From assembly GCA_900539095.1 (NCBI GenBank), contig UQAR01000051.1, forward strand, positions 1 to 16,617: DNA of 16,617 nt, written 5' to 3'. This DNA is from an uncultured Ruminococcus sp. (GTDB taxonomy: Bacteria; Bacillota; Clostridia; Oscillospirales; Ruminococcaceae). The stretch's first letter is position 1; every line of letters begins with the position of its first letter. Of the stretch, positions 1 to 6,927 are shown piece by piece. The notes under the pieces were generated by a model that was not told the origin of the DNA, did no database searches, and saw only the letters and a program-made list of their open reading frames with translations. The translations under genes were made by a program, and so were the position numbers.

Positions 1-27
1 GGGCTCGGAGATGTGTATAAGAGACAG
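1..27 (+). other. Illumina Nextera adapter remnant (not genomic)
   Basis: Bases 1-27 match the 3' part of the Nextera read-2 transposase adapter and end in the complete 19-base mosaic end AGATGTGTATAAGAGACAG. This is a library artefact left at a contig edge. Genomic sequence begins at base 28, so anything upstream of the first gene, including its promoter, is missing. A reading frame that opens at base 11 inside the adapter gives a false N-terminus to the following gene. Confidence 0.97.
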
Positions 28-43
28 GAAAGGAAAACATATT

Positions 44-1198
44 ATGAAAATCAAAAGAATACTTGCAGCAGTGCTTTCACTTGCAATGGGCGTATCAATG
101 ATGACAGCCTGTGGCAGTAAGGATAGTTCTTCAAAAGCTGAAAACGATTCCTCAGCCGCAGAAAGCACACAAAAGCATACCAATGACCCTATGACAGTGA
201 CCACTGCAAAAGACCTTGTGGCTCAGATGAAAGTGGGCTGGAATCTTGGCAATACCATGGACGCCACAGGCGGCTCAGGTCTTGACGCTGAAACCTCATG
301 GGGAAATGTGGAAACCACAAAATTGATGATAGACCAGGTCAAGGACGCAGGCTTTAATGTGTTCAGACTTCCTGTTTCATGGGGCACTCATATGGACGAG
401 AACTATACCGTTGACGAGGCATGGATGAACAGAGTTCAGGAAATAGTCGATTACGGTATCGACAACGGAATGTTCGTTATCCTCAACACCCACCACGAGG
501 AGTGGTATATGCCTAAGAAAGACCGTGCCGATAAAGATGTCGAGCAGCTCAAAGCCCTCTGGAAACAGATATGCGACAGATTTCAGGGCTATGACGAGCA
601 CCTCATTTTCGAGGGCGTGAACGAGCCTAGACTTAGAGGCGAGGGCAACGAGTGGATAGGCGACGCCGAGTCAAGAGAAGTCGTGAATCAGTACGCAAAG
701 GCGTTCGTTGAAACAGTCCGTGCCTCAGGCGGAAACAACCCTAACAGATGTATAATGGTAACACCATATGCCGCATCATCAACAAAGCAGAATATGGAGG
801 CTTTGGAAGTTCCGCAGGGCGACGATAAGATAATAGTTTCTATCCACGCTTATCTTCCATATTCATTCGCTCTCGATACCGCAGGCACAGACCAGTATAC
901 AAGCATTGATTCTTCTATCACAACACTCTTTACCGATATCGATGAAGTGTTCCTCAGCAAGGGAATACCTGTAATAATCGGCGAGTTCGGCTCTGTAAAT
1001 AAGTCTAATACAGAGGCAAGAGTTCAGTGCGTAAAGGATTATCTCAGTACCGCAAAGCAGTACGGCGTACCATGCTGTTGGTGGGATAACGGCACAAGAA
1101 TAGGAAACGGCGAGAACTTCGGACTTCTCAACAGATCCGAGGGCGGCTGGTATTTCCCTGAAATAATCGACGCTATCATGGAAACCGTGAACAGCTAA
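44..1198 (+). CDS. GH5 family endoglucanase (cellulase) lipoprotein
   Basis: A 384-residue secreted glycoside hydrolase of family 5, probably a beta-1,4-glucanase (cellulase, or a related xyloglucan- or mannan-acting enzyme). The signal peptide ends in a lipobox (MTAC, Cys23), so the mature enzyme is probably anchored on the outer face of the membrane. A Ser/Lys-rich linker runs to about residue 48. The TIM barrel follows with GWNLGNT (65-71), FRLP (107-110), NTHH (148-151), the acid/base Glu194 in VNEP, SIHAY (266-270), the nucleophile Glu314 in IGEFG and a substrate-binding CCWWDNG (344-350). GWNLGNT and the overall length resemble subfamily GH5_4, but I cannot confirm the subfamily. There is no dockerin or carbohydrate-binding module. 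The start at 44 is chosen because GGAAAGGAAAA lies just upstream and bases 1-27 are adapter. The family is certain; the exact substrate is not. Confidence 0.93.
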   Translation: MKIKRILAAVLSLAMGVSMMTACGSKDSSSKAENDSSAAESTQKHTNDPMTVTTAKDLVAQMKVGWNLGNTMDATGGSGLDAETSWGNVETTKLMIDQVKDAGFNVFRLPVSWGTHMDENYTVDEAWMNRVQEIVDYGIDNGMFVILNTHHEEWYMPKKDRADKDVEQLKALWKQICDRFQGYDEHLIFEGVNEPRLRGEGNEWIGDAESREVVNQYAKAFVETVRASGGNNPNRCIMVTPYAASSTKQNMEALEVPQGDDKIIVSIHAYLPYSFALDTAGTDQYTSIDSSITTLFTDIDEVFLSKGIPVIIGEFGSVNKSNTEARVQCVKDYLSTAKQYGVPCCWWDNGTRIGNGENFGLLNRSEGGWYFPEIIDAIMETVNS

Positions 1199-1205
1199 AA
1201 AAATC

Positions 1206-1234
1206 AAGGACGGAAGAAATTCCGTCCTTTTTGT
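1206..1234 (+). terminator. Intrinsic terminator after the GH5 gene
   Basis: A perfect 10-bp stem, AAGGACGGAA (1206-1215) with TTCCGTCCTT (1220-1229), closes on a GAAA tetraloop and runs into a T-rich tail. It starts eight bases after the cellulase stop codon. Confidence 0.92.
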
Positions 1235-1255
1235 ATGCTCAAATTATGTGCAATT

Positions 1256-1339
1256 TTTGTGGGGCGAATTGATGTCTTGCGAGCGGTGTGCAATCTTGCG
1301 GTAAACGGGCGACCAAAGGTCACCCGTTCCCTCCACAAA
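1256..1339. repeat. Intergenic hairpin element, possibly a dispersed repeat
   Basis: This stretch has no gene. TTTGTGG (1256-1262) and CCACAAA (1333-1339) bracket it as an inverted repeat. Inside is a second hairpin, ACGGGCGACC (1305-1314) with GGTCACCCGT (1318-1327), with one C/A mismatch and an AAA loop. The GGGCGA...CCC style resembles the hairpin at 16492-16510. Only one copy is visible, so calling it a repeat family is an inference. Confidence 0.4.
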
Positions 1340-1361
1340 CTTTTTGCGTTTATCAAATACC

Positions 1362-1393
1362 AAAAAAGGACGACCTCAACGCCGTCCTTTTTT
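1362..1393. terminator. Bidirectional terminator between the convergent GH5 and GNAT genes
   Basis: An 11-bp stem, AAAAAAGGACG (1362-1372) with CGTCCTTTTTT (1383-1393), has an A-tract on one side and a T-tract on the other. It can stop transcription in both directions. It lies just past the stop codon of the minus-strand acetyltransferase gene. Confidence 0.88.
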
Positions 1394-1398
1394 CATAT

Positions 1399-1833
1399 CT
1401 ATTCCCCCGAAAGGGACTTTTTCATTGCAATGTGCGGACAATATTCGTCCTTGTAAACATCACCATACGCAGTGTAGCCCAGCTTTTCATAGAAAGGCTG
1501 AACTCTCGTCTGTGCCGATAAGCCAACTTCCTTGTAGCCGACCTTTGCAGCCTGCTTTTCCAGTGCCTCAACTATCATTCTGCCAAGATCTCTGCCACGA
1601 TATGCCTTTCTTACGCATATCCTGCCAATGTGAGCCTCACCGTTTTGGTCAAACAGCCTGCCCGTGGCAATAGGATATCCGCCCGTGTAAATAACAGCAT
1701 GATAAGCCTTAGCGTCAATATCGTCAAATTCGTTCACAAAGCCTTGCTCCTGAATGAATACCTGCTGCCTTATGAGCCTGGCGTCAGGATTGTTCTCAAG
1801 CCCCTTTGCTATCTTAATGGTGTAGCTATCCAT
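1399..1833 (-). CDS. GNAT family N-acetyltransferase (ElaA/YjcF-like)
   Basis: A 144-residue GCN5-related acetyltransferase that would move acetyl from acetyl-CoA to an amine; the substrate is unknown. Visible family features are the acetyl-CoA loop around residues 75-84 (RKAYRGRDLG), the preceding strand IGRICV (69-74), and FYEKLGY (114-120) near the C-terminus. The N-terminal RQQVFIQEQGF (22-32) and the CPHIAM ending (132-137) are typical of the ElaA/YjcF subgroup. The start at 1833 is preferred over an upstream in-frame TTG (1848) because GGAGG at 1842-1846 is correctly spaced for it. That binding site lies inside the last codons of nadA, which ends four bases upstream, so the two genes are probably co-transcribed and translationally coupled. 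A functional link to NAD synthesis is not evident. Confidence 0.9.
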   Translation of the reverse strand: MDSYTIKIAKGLENNPDARLIRQQVFIQEQGFVNEFDDIDAKAYHAVIYTGGYPIATGRLFDQNGEAHIGRICVRKAYRGRDLGRMIVEALEKQAAKVGYKEVGLSAQTRVQPFYEKLGYTAYGDVYKDEYCPHIAMKKSLSGE

Positions 1834-1837
1834 TTTA

Positions 1838-2761
1838 TCAGCCTCCAAGACGTATCATTTCATCGATACATTTTCTTGCAGAGGTTATCTCCTCGTCAGT
1901 CATCTTTATCTCAAAACCACCGCCGTTGCCAATGCCCTCGCAGGTCTTGTAAACGTCCATAAGAGTGGTGAGTTTCATGTTAGGACAGAGTATCTTCTTT
2001 GAAAGAATGTAAAATTCCTTGTCAGGGAATCTGTACTGCAAATGCTCCGCAATGGATATCTCCGTGCCTATGATAAACTCCTTTGCGTCAGACTCAGCCG
2101 CAAAATTCATTATGCCGGAAGTCGAACCAACATAATCAGCCATTTCGCTTACAGCAGGGATACACTCAGGGTGACAAAGCACCAGTGCGTTAGGGTGAGC
2201 CGTCTTAGCCGCTATCATGTCAGCCTTTGTTACCGACGCATGAACAGGACATCCGCCCTGCAAAAGCATTATATCCTTGTCAGGACAGGCTTTCTGTACG
2301 AAAGAACCAAGGTTGCAGTCAGGAATGAAAAGTATCTTGTCAGCCTCCATGTTCTTTACTATCTTTACCGCCGAAGATGAGGTAACGCAAACGTCGCATA
2401 CGCTCTTGAGAGCCGCCGTTGTGTTTATGTAGCATACTACCTTTCTGTCAGGCTCCTGAGCCTTTACCATTTCTATCATCTCAGGCTCCATCTGCTCAGC
2501 CATCGGACAGCCTGCCGACGGATTAGCAAGGTATACGTTCTTGTCAGGGGAGAGCATTTTCGCAGTTTCCGCCATAAAATGAACTCCGCACATAAGGATA
2601 TTCTTGTTTGAAACTTTCTGTGCCTCAACGCTGAGCTTGTAAGAATCTCCTGTGATATCCGCTATCTCCACTATTTCCTTAGCCTGATAGCTGTGTGCAA
2701 GGATACAAATATCCTTTTCTTTCTTTAACTGAAGAATTTTTTCCTGTACGTCCTTAATCAT
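1838..2761 (-). CDS. nadA: Quinolinate synthase NadA
   Basis: A 307-residue quinolinate synthase, the [4Fe-4S] enzyme that condenses iminoaspartate with dihydroxyacetone phosphate in de novo NAD synthesis. Characteristic segments are LAHSYQ (21-26), GDSYKLS (38-44), MCGVHFMAETAKML (57-70), AGCPMAEQM (83-91), CHPEC (196-200) and CPNMK (259-263). The likely cluster ligands are Cys85, Cys200 and Cys259. The length fits the short, one-domain NadA type. The usual partners nadB and nadC are not in this window. The start at 2761 gives the normal N-terminus; extending the frame to 2917 would add 52 non-homologous residues and run through the gene's own promoter. The ribosome binding site is awkward: the strong AGGAGG (2798-2803) is 36 bases upstream of the ATG, and only a weak GAAAGG is nearer. 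Confidence 0.95.
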   Translation of the reverse strand: MIKDVQEKILQLKKEKDICILAHSYQAKEIVEIADITGDSYKLSVEAQKVSNKNILMCGVHFMAETAKMLSPDKNVYLANPSAGCPMAEQMEPEMIEMVKAQEPDRKVVCYINTTAALKSVCDVCVTSSSAVKIVKNMEADKILFIPDCNLGSFVQKACPDKDIMLLQGGCPVHASVTKADMIAAKTAHPNALVLCHPECIPAVSEMADYVGSTSGIMNFAAESDAKEFIIGTEISIAEHLQYRFPDKEFYILSKKILCPNMKLTTLMDVYKTCEGIGNGGGFEIKMTDEEITSARKCIDEMIRLGG

Positions 2762-2773
2762 ATCCAGATCATG

Positions 2774-2831
2774 CCTTTCAAACCCTGAAAAGCATATCCT
2801 CCTTTCGGTGTTTCGGCGTTTGCCGAAAGAT
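2774..2831 (-). promoter_or_regulatory. Structured nadA leader with misplaced strong ribosome binding site
   Basis: Read on the minus strand, the leader holds CTTTCGGC, then GCCGAAA, then CCGAAAGGAGG. The first block can pair with the second (7 bp, AAAC loop) or with the third, which would cover the strong binding site at 2798-2803. Two bases after that site is an out-of-frame five-codon mini-ORF (MLFRV, 2795-2778). This looks like a possible translational switch, but it is an inference from sequence alone. Confidence 0.4.
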
Positions 2832-2843
2832 TTATACCATATT

Positions 2844-2872
2844 ATTATAGTATGATATAGACATTTTGTCAA
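2844..2872 (-). promoter_or_regulatory. nadA promoter, perfect consensus
   Basis: On the minus strand, TTGACA (2867-2872) and TATAAT (2844-2849) are separated by exactly 17 bases. It drives the nadA-GNAT pair. Confidence 0.9.
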
Positions 2873-2901
2873 GGGCATCTCTGCCATACCGCCTATAGCA
2901 C

Positions 2902-2930
2902 TTGACAAATCTGTCAACAGGGTGTATAAT
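2902..2930 (+). promoter_or_regulatory. marR promoter, perfect consensus
   Basis: TTGACA (2902-2907) and TATAAT (2925-2930) are separated by 17 bases. It is divergent from the nadA promoter. The -35 hexamer is also the left half of the palindrome TTGACA-AATC-TGTCAA (2902-2917), so a protein bound there would block the promoter. Confidence 0.9.
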
Positions 2931-2960
2931 CAACAGTATTGACAATCAACTGTCTTGACA
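2902..2960. promoter_or_regulatory. Probable MarR operator cluster of TTGACA half-sites
   Basis: The palindrome TTGACA-AATC-TGTCAA at 2902-2917 overlaps the -35 box. Further TTGACA copies occur at 2939-2944 and 2955-2960, with an opposing TGTC at 2951-2954. The spacing suits a dimeric winged-helix repressor, and the gene downstream encodes one. Autoregulation is inferred. Confidence 0.5.
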
Positions 2961-2975
2961 TTTGGAGGAATAAAA

Positions 2976-3419
2976 ATGAACGATAAAACAGCCGAGCGTT
3001 TCGGAGAGGTATTCCGACGCTTTTTTGAAACAGGATATATGGACGACCTCGCAGAACTTTTTCAGGGAGAGAGCAAAGTCATAGTCTATCTCAGCACAGC
3101 TGAGGGCATAGTCTACCCCTCAGACATAAGCCGTGACCTTATGATATCACGTCAGCGAGCAACGTCAGTGCTCAGTGCAATGGAGAAAAAAGGCTTTGTT
3201 AGCCTTGTGCGTGACCCTGAGGATAAACGCCGTGTGCAGGTGAAACTCCTCCCAAAAGGTGAAAAGTCCATTGAAGAAAAGCAGCAGCGTCTTGAAAAAT
3301 ATTTCAGCGTGTTCGTTGACGCACTGGGTGAGGAAAATCTCAAAAACCTCCTTGACAGCTCCGAAAAAGCTGTCGAGGCACTTGAACATACAATGAAGGG
3401 CAACTCTCAGAAAGTCTGA
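2976..3419 (+). CDS. MarR family transcriptional regulator
   Basis: A 147-residue winged helix-turn-helix regulator of the MarR family. The DNA-binding core spans about residues 35-92: helices around YPSDISRDLMISRQRATSVL (47-66) with the recognition helix near 58-70, then the beta-wing RDPEDKRRVQVKL (79-91). Flanking N- and C-terminal helices would form the dimer. GGAGG (2964-2968), seven bases before the ATG, sets the start; an in-frame TTG at 2955 lies in the operator region and is rejected. The stop is 20 bases before the acyl-ligase fusion gene, so the two form an operon. Position and family suggest it represses itself and that gene in response to a small ligand, possibly an acyl chain by analogy with MarR-type lipid regulators such as FabT. 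The ligand is not shown by the sequence. Confidence 0.9.
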   Translation: MNDKTAERFGEVFRRFFETGYMDDLAELFQGESKVIVYLSTAEGIVYPSDISRDLMISRQRATSVLSAMEKKGFVSLVRDPEDKRRVQVKLLPKGEKSIEEKQQRLEKYFSVFVDALGEENLKNLLDSSEKAVEALEHTMKGNSQKV

Positions 3420-3439
3420 GAGGCGGAAAGGAAACTGCC

Positions 3440-5971
3440 ATGAACATTTATAACGAATTTAGAAAAACGGCAATAAACCGCTATAGCAAAACTGCTCTCG
3501 TGATGATGAACGACGAGGGCGAAACAAAGGAATATACATTCGGACAAACTTTGCAGCAGGCAGATATTTTTTGCAGCCGCCTGAAAGCCATGGGCGTCGT
3601 GGCAGGGGATAGGGTCTGTATCGCCTCTGAGGGCAGACCTGAGTGGAATATCGCATTCCTCGCCTGTGCCAAGCTTAACGCAACAGCCGTGCTTCTTGAC
3701 TATTCTCTGCCGGCAAACGAACTTCTTGCATTGGTGGAAAAGTCGCAGCCTGTGTGCGTTATCTCATCTAAAAAGACAGCACCAAAGCTTTTCAACGTCA
3801 AAAATATCCCAGTTCTCGATATACAAGATCAGCTTGACAGATTTGACGGCTCAGGCGAAACCATACTCCGTCAAGGGGAAATAGGCGACCCGGATATCGC
3901 CGTCATAATCTTCTCCAGCGGCACAACAAGAACTGCCTCAGGAATAATGCACACCCACGATTCACAAATAAAATCCTGCAAAATGGTCTGCGAGTGCAAC
4001 GGCATTACCGATAACGAGCGTTACCTTGGTATCCTGCCAAACAGCCATATCTACGGACTTTTCGCACAGGTCTTAGCCCCACTCCTCACAGGCGGCACAG
4101 TGTGCTTTATAGAGTCCCTCTCCGCCAAAGGTCTGAACGCAGGATTTACAGTTTTCAAGCCTACTGTTTTCCCCGGCGTGCCAAAGGTCTATGAACTTCT
4201 GAAAACTCAGATAATGCAGCAGGTAAATGCCAGCAAAGTGTCATCGGCCATTTTTAAGAAAATGTTCCCCGTGGCACTTCACCAAAGAAAGATATATGGT
4301 ATAAACAGCGGCAGAAAAATATTCTCTAAAATACATAAAGCATTGGGCGGCGAACTGAGATTTCTCTGCTCCGCAGGCTCGCCAATGTCAAAGGATACCT
4401 TCGACTTTTTCTACGGCACAGGCTTTAATATCGTCAATAACTACGGTGCAACTGAAACCAGTATACCTACTGTCGGCACATATGGCAAGCACGTCTACGC
4501 CGATACCTGCGGCAAGCCATATCCTGATATAAAAGTTAAAATCGACCGCAGCGGCGAACTGCTCGTCAAGTCACCATATATGATGATAGGCTACTACGGC
4601 GACAAAAAGTCCACTGCAGAGGCTTTCACCCCTGACGGTTGGTTCAGATCAGGCGACCTTGCAAAGTTCGATAAACATAAAAATATCGTCATATTAGGCA
4701 GATGTAAAGAAAATATCGTCCTCTCTACAGGCAAAAAAGCAGCCCCTGACGATATCGAGCAGGTCTATAAAGGCATCGAGGGCGTTGACGAACTGGTGGT
4801 CTGCGGCGTGCCGGCAAAAGAAGAAAGCTATGACGAGGTGCACGCCTTTGTGGTCTGCCCTGAGGAAAAGCGTGAGCAGGCCGAGGAAAAACTCAAAGAG
4901 ATAAGTTCCTCCGCAGGTCAGGCAATGAAACTCAGCGGCATACATTTTGTGGATAGCATACCAAGAACGGCTATCGGCAAACCAAAGCGTTATCTGCTGA
5001 AAAAAATGGTCATGGAGGACGCTGTCGATACCCTGAATAATCAGGATCAAAAGCATATCGACCCGTCGGATATCCCGTCAATGGTGAGAAACGCCGTGGC
5101 AAAAATAGCCCATGTTCAGCCAAATGAAGTCAAACTCAATACAAAATTCTTGCAGGAGTTCACAATAGATTCCCTCTCCGCCATAGAGCTTGCACTTGAA
5201 ATAGAGGAGTTCAGCGGCGTGCGTGTTGACGGCTGTATGGATAAGGATATGACCGTGGGCAAGCTTATCGCCCTCGTGCAAAACCCTAACCGCATAAAAC
5301 CGCAGACCGTGAAGTCAATGCTCTATCCACTGGATAAGAAAAAGATAGACTACCATATTTACCGCTTTTACAGAAACCTTGTGACAGCCTTCTATGAGGT
5401 CAAGGTCGCAAACGAGGAGAACCTCCCAGATAAAGGCGGCTATATAATCTGTGCCAACCACGTTTCAAACTTCGATTTTATCTTCCTCACCCTGAATTTC
5501 AGATACGAGCGTTTTGCAAAATTCTGCTGCATGGCAAAGAAAGAGCTTTTCAACGGCAGCCTCGCCAGCCGACTTCTCGTAAGAGTAGGCGGCATGGTAC
5601 CGGTCGACAGAGGCGGCAGAGTAGACGAAACCATGGCAGCCCTGAGGAAAAAGCTCGGACAGAAATGGGGCGTCCTTGTCCACCCTGAGGGCACAAGGAG
5701 CAAAACGGGCGAAATGGGCAAATTCAAAAGCGGAGCAGCCGTCCTAGCCATAGAGGCGAACGTGCCGATAGTTCCGGCCTATATCAAAGGCGGCCACGAG
5801 ATATTCCCGCCGGACAAAAAGCTGCCAAGACTTTTCAACTGGAAAAGGCTGAGCAAATATAAGGTCAAAGTAGTGTACGGCGAGCCGATATATCCAAACG
5901 GGGAAAGCCCTGAGGAACTTATGGCGAAAGTCCGTGATTCTGTGCTTGCCTTGAAAAACGAAGAGAACTGA
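3440..5971 (+). CDS. AMP-dependent acyl ligase / acyl carrier / PlsC acyltransferase fusion
   Basis: An 843-residue three-domain protein. Residues 1 to about 525 form an adenylate-forming ligase: P-loop-like SSGTTRTASG (159-168), NNYGATE (333-339), GWFRSGDLA (400-408), and PRTAIGKPKR (508-517) with catalytic Lys514. About 543-615 is an acyl carrier domain with the phosphopantetheine Ser578 in IDSLS. About 650-838 is a PlsC-type acyltransferase with NHVSNFD (673-679, the His-X4-Asp pair), VDRGGR (722-727), HPEGTR (748-753) and VPIVPAYIKG (775-784). The expected chemistry is activation of a fatty acid with ATP, loading on the carrier arm, and transfer to a lysolipid or glycerol acceptor. Escherichia coli Aas has a related function, but with PlsC first, membrane-spanning segments and no carrier domain. 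I see no membrane-spanning segments here. The P-loop is unusual (Arg164, Ala166, Ser167 where Gly, Pro and Lys are standard). It follows the MarR gene by 20 bases and has its own GGAAAGGAAA. Confidence 0.9.
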   Translation: MNIYNEFRKTAINRYSKTALVMMNDEGETKEYTFGQTLQQADIFCSRLKAMGVVAGDRVCIASEGRPEWNIAFLACAKLNATAVLLDYSLPANELLALVEKSQPVCVISSKKTAPKLFNVKNIPVLDIQDQLDRFDGSGETILRQGEIGDPDIAVIIFSSGTTRTASGIMHTHDSQIKSCKMVCECNGITDNERYLGILPNSHIYGLFAQVLAPLLTGGTVCFIESLSAKGLNAGFTVFKPTVFPGVPKVYELLKTQIMQQVNASKVSSAIFKKMFPVALHQRKIYGINSGRKIFSKIHKALGGELRFLCSAGSPMSKDTFDFFYGTGFNIVNNYGATETSIPTVGTYGKHVYADTCGKPYPDIKVKIDRSGELLVKSPYMMIGYYGDKKSTAEAFTPDGWFRSGDLAKFDKHKNIVILGRCKENIVLSTGKKAAPDDIEQVYKGIEGVDELVVCGVPAKEESYDEVHAFVVCPEEKREQAEEKLKEISSSAGQAMKLSGIHFVDSIPRTAIGKPKRYLLKKMVMEDAVDTLNNQDQKHIDPSDIPSMVRNAVAKIAHVQPNEVKLNTKFLQEFTIDSLSAIELALEIEEFSGVRVDGCMDKDMTVGKLIALVQNPNRIKPQTVKSMLYPLDKKKIDYHIYRFYRNLVTAFYEVKVANEENLPDKGGYIICANHVSNFDFIFLTLNFRYERFAKFCCMAKKELFNGSLASRLLVRVGGMVPVDRGGRVDETMAALRKKLGQKWGVLVHPEGTRSKTGEMGKFKSGAAVLAIEANVPIVPAYIKGGHEIFPPDKKLPRLFNWKRLSKYKVKVVYGEPIYPNGESPEELMAKVRDSVLALKNEEN

Positions 5972-6112
5972 TTTAAAGTGAGGAGTGAGGAATGAGCATA
6001 GCTGACCAAAGTAAAGAACAAGTACCGAGCGTAGCGGTTTTGCGGTACAACAAACTTGCCCGAACCCACAAAAAATAAATCGCCGCAGGCGATACCTTCA
6101 TTCCTCACTAAA
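5972..6112. repeat. MITE-like element with terminal inverted repeats, copy 1
   Basis: The ends carry a perfect 12-bp inverted repeat, AGTGAGGAATGA (5984-5995) and TCATTCCTCACT (6098-6109), with looser outer ends TTTAAAGTGAGG and CCTCACTAAA. Inside are two hairpins: GTACCG...CGGTAC (6022-6048) and TCGCC-GCA-GGCGA (6080-6092). It contains no gene. The left 90 bases recur, diverged, at 16391-16480. The right end stops a few bases before the -35 box of the ABC transporter promoter. Confidence 0.75.
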
Positions 6113-6116
6113 TTGT

Positions 6117-6145
6117 TTGACAAGTCGCAAAATATGTAGTATAAT
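6117..6145 (+). promoter_or_regulatory. Promoter of the amino acid ABC transporter operon, perfect consensus
   Basis: TTGACA (6117-6122) and TATAAT (6140-6145) are spaced by 17 bases. The palindrome GTATTAATAC (6146-6155) follows the -10 box directly, covering the likely start site. It could be an operator, but no local regulator gene is evident. Confidence 0.88.
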
Positions 6146-6205
6146 GTATTAATACGCTGATACGGTGACGTGTTATCGTAATATTTAGTTAAGGAATGAA
6201 TATTT

Positions 6206-6916
6206 ATGACTTTTGAGGAAGTAAAAAAGGTCACGGAGATCCTGCTGGAGTTCCTGCCTAATACCCTGAAACTTTTCGCATGGACTATCGTGCTGTCCAT
6301 ACCGGTGGGCGTGCTTGTGACAATGCTTAAAAAGTGCCGTTTCAAGCCGATCTCATGGCTGACGAACCTCTATATACTCGTCATGCGTGGCACACCGCTC
6401 ATGCTGCAAATAATCGCTATCTATTATGCCGTGCCGCTTATTATCGCAAGTGCCGCAAAGCAGGGCAAAACAGGCGGTATCTATGACGTGCTCACAAATA
6501 TCAAAAATAACGAGAACTATATGTTCATCGCCCTTGTTACCGCATTTGTGCTCAACTACGCAGCGTATTTCGCAGAGATTTTCAGAGGCGGTATCGAGGC
6601 TATCCCAAAAGGACAGTATGAGGCTGCCTCAATGCTTGGCATGACAAAAATGCAGACCTTTTTCAGAATAATCCTGCCGCAGGTCACAAAGCGTGTTATC
6701 CCTGCCACATCAAACGAGGTCATCGTCCTTGTAAAGGATACCTCACTTGCAAACGTCATCGCATTTGCGGAGATAACAATGAAAGCCAAACAGCAAATGA
6801 ACCTCTATAGCTCTATCACACCGCTTTTTATCGCAGGTGCATTCTATTTCGTGCTCAACGCTGTCGTTACCGTGGCGTTCGCTGTTATCGAAAAGAAATT
6901 CGACTATTATAAATAA
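6206..6916 (+). CDS. Polar amino acid ABC transporter permease (HisM/GlnP type)
   Basis: A 236-residue inner-membrane permease of the His/Glu/Gln/Arg/Cys class of ABC importers. Hydrophobic segments lie at about 18-40, 53-80, 106-124, 168-188 and 205-227. The N-terminal NTLKLFAWTIVLSIPVG (19-35) and YILVMRGTPLMLQI (56-69) are typical. The cytoplasmic EAA loop that docks the ATPase is EAASMLGMTKMQTFFRIILP (139-158), followed by KDTSLANVIA (177-186). The start is set by AAGGA (6191-6195), ten bases upstream. The ATPase gene follows after 11 bases. No substrate-binding protein gene lies beside it, so the substrate (probably a polar amino acid) cannot be told and the binding protein must be encoded elsewhere. 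Confidence 0.93.
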   Translation: MTFEEVKKVTEILLEFLPNTLKLFAWTIVLSIPVGVLVTMLKKCRFKPISWLTNLYILVMRGTPLMLQIIAIYYAVPLIIASAAKQGKTGGIYDVLTNIKNNENYMFIALVTAFVLNYAAYFAEIFRGGIEAIPKGQYEAASMLGMTKMQTFFRIILPQVTKRVIPATSNEVIVLVKDTSLANVIAFAEITMKAKQQMNLYSSITPLFIAGAFYFVLNAVVTVAFAVIEKKFDYYK

Positions 6917-6927
6917 GGAGAACTCAT

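Noticed and set aside
11..43. N-terminal extension of the cellulase (MCIRDRKGKHI)
   Set aside because: It is translated from the sequencing adapter; the real start with a ribosome binding site and signal peptide is at 44.
2873..2882. GGGCATCTCT, identical to the core of the MITE repeat at 14595
   Set aside because: A ten-base match without a partner repeat or shared flanks is likely chance.
2762..2917. 52-residue N-terminal extension of NadA
   Set aside because: It would cross the gene's own -10 and -35 boxes and is unlike NadA proteins.
4694..5056. Minus-strand 120-residue frame
   Set aside because: It is the antisense of the conserved ligase domain, with no binding site or family features.
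6146..6205. Possible riboswitch in the transporter leader
   Set aside because: The leader is only about 55 bases with one short palindrome and no recognisable aptamer or terminator.
5779..6345. Minus-strand 188-residue frame
   Set aside because: It covers the end of the acyltransferase domain, the repeat element and the permease start in antisense; no support as a gene.
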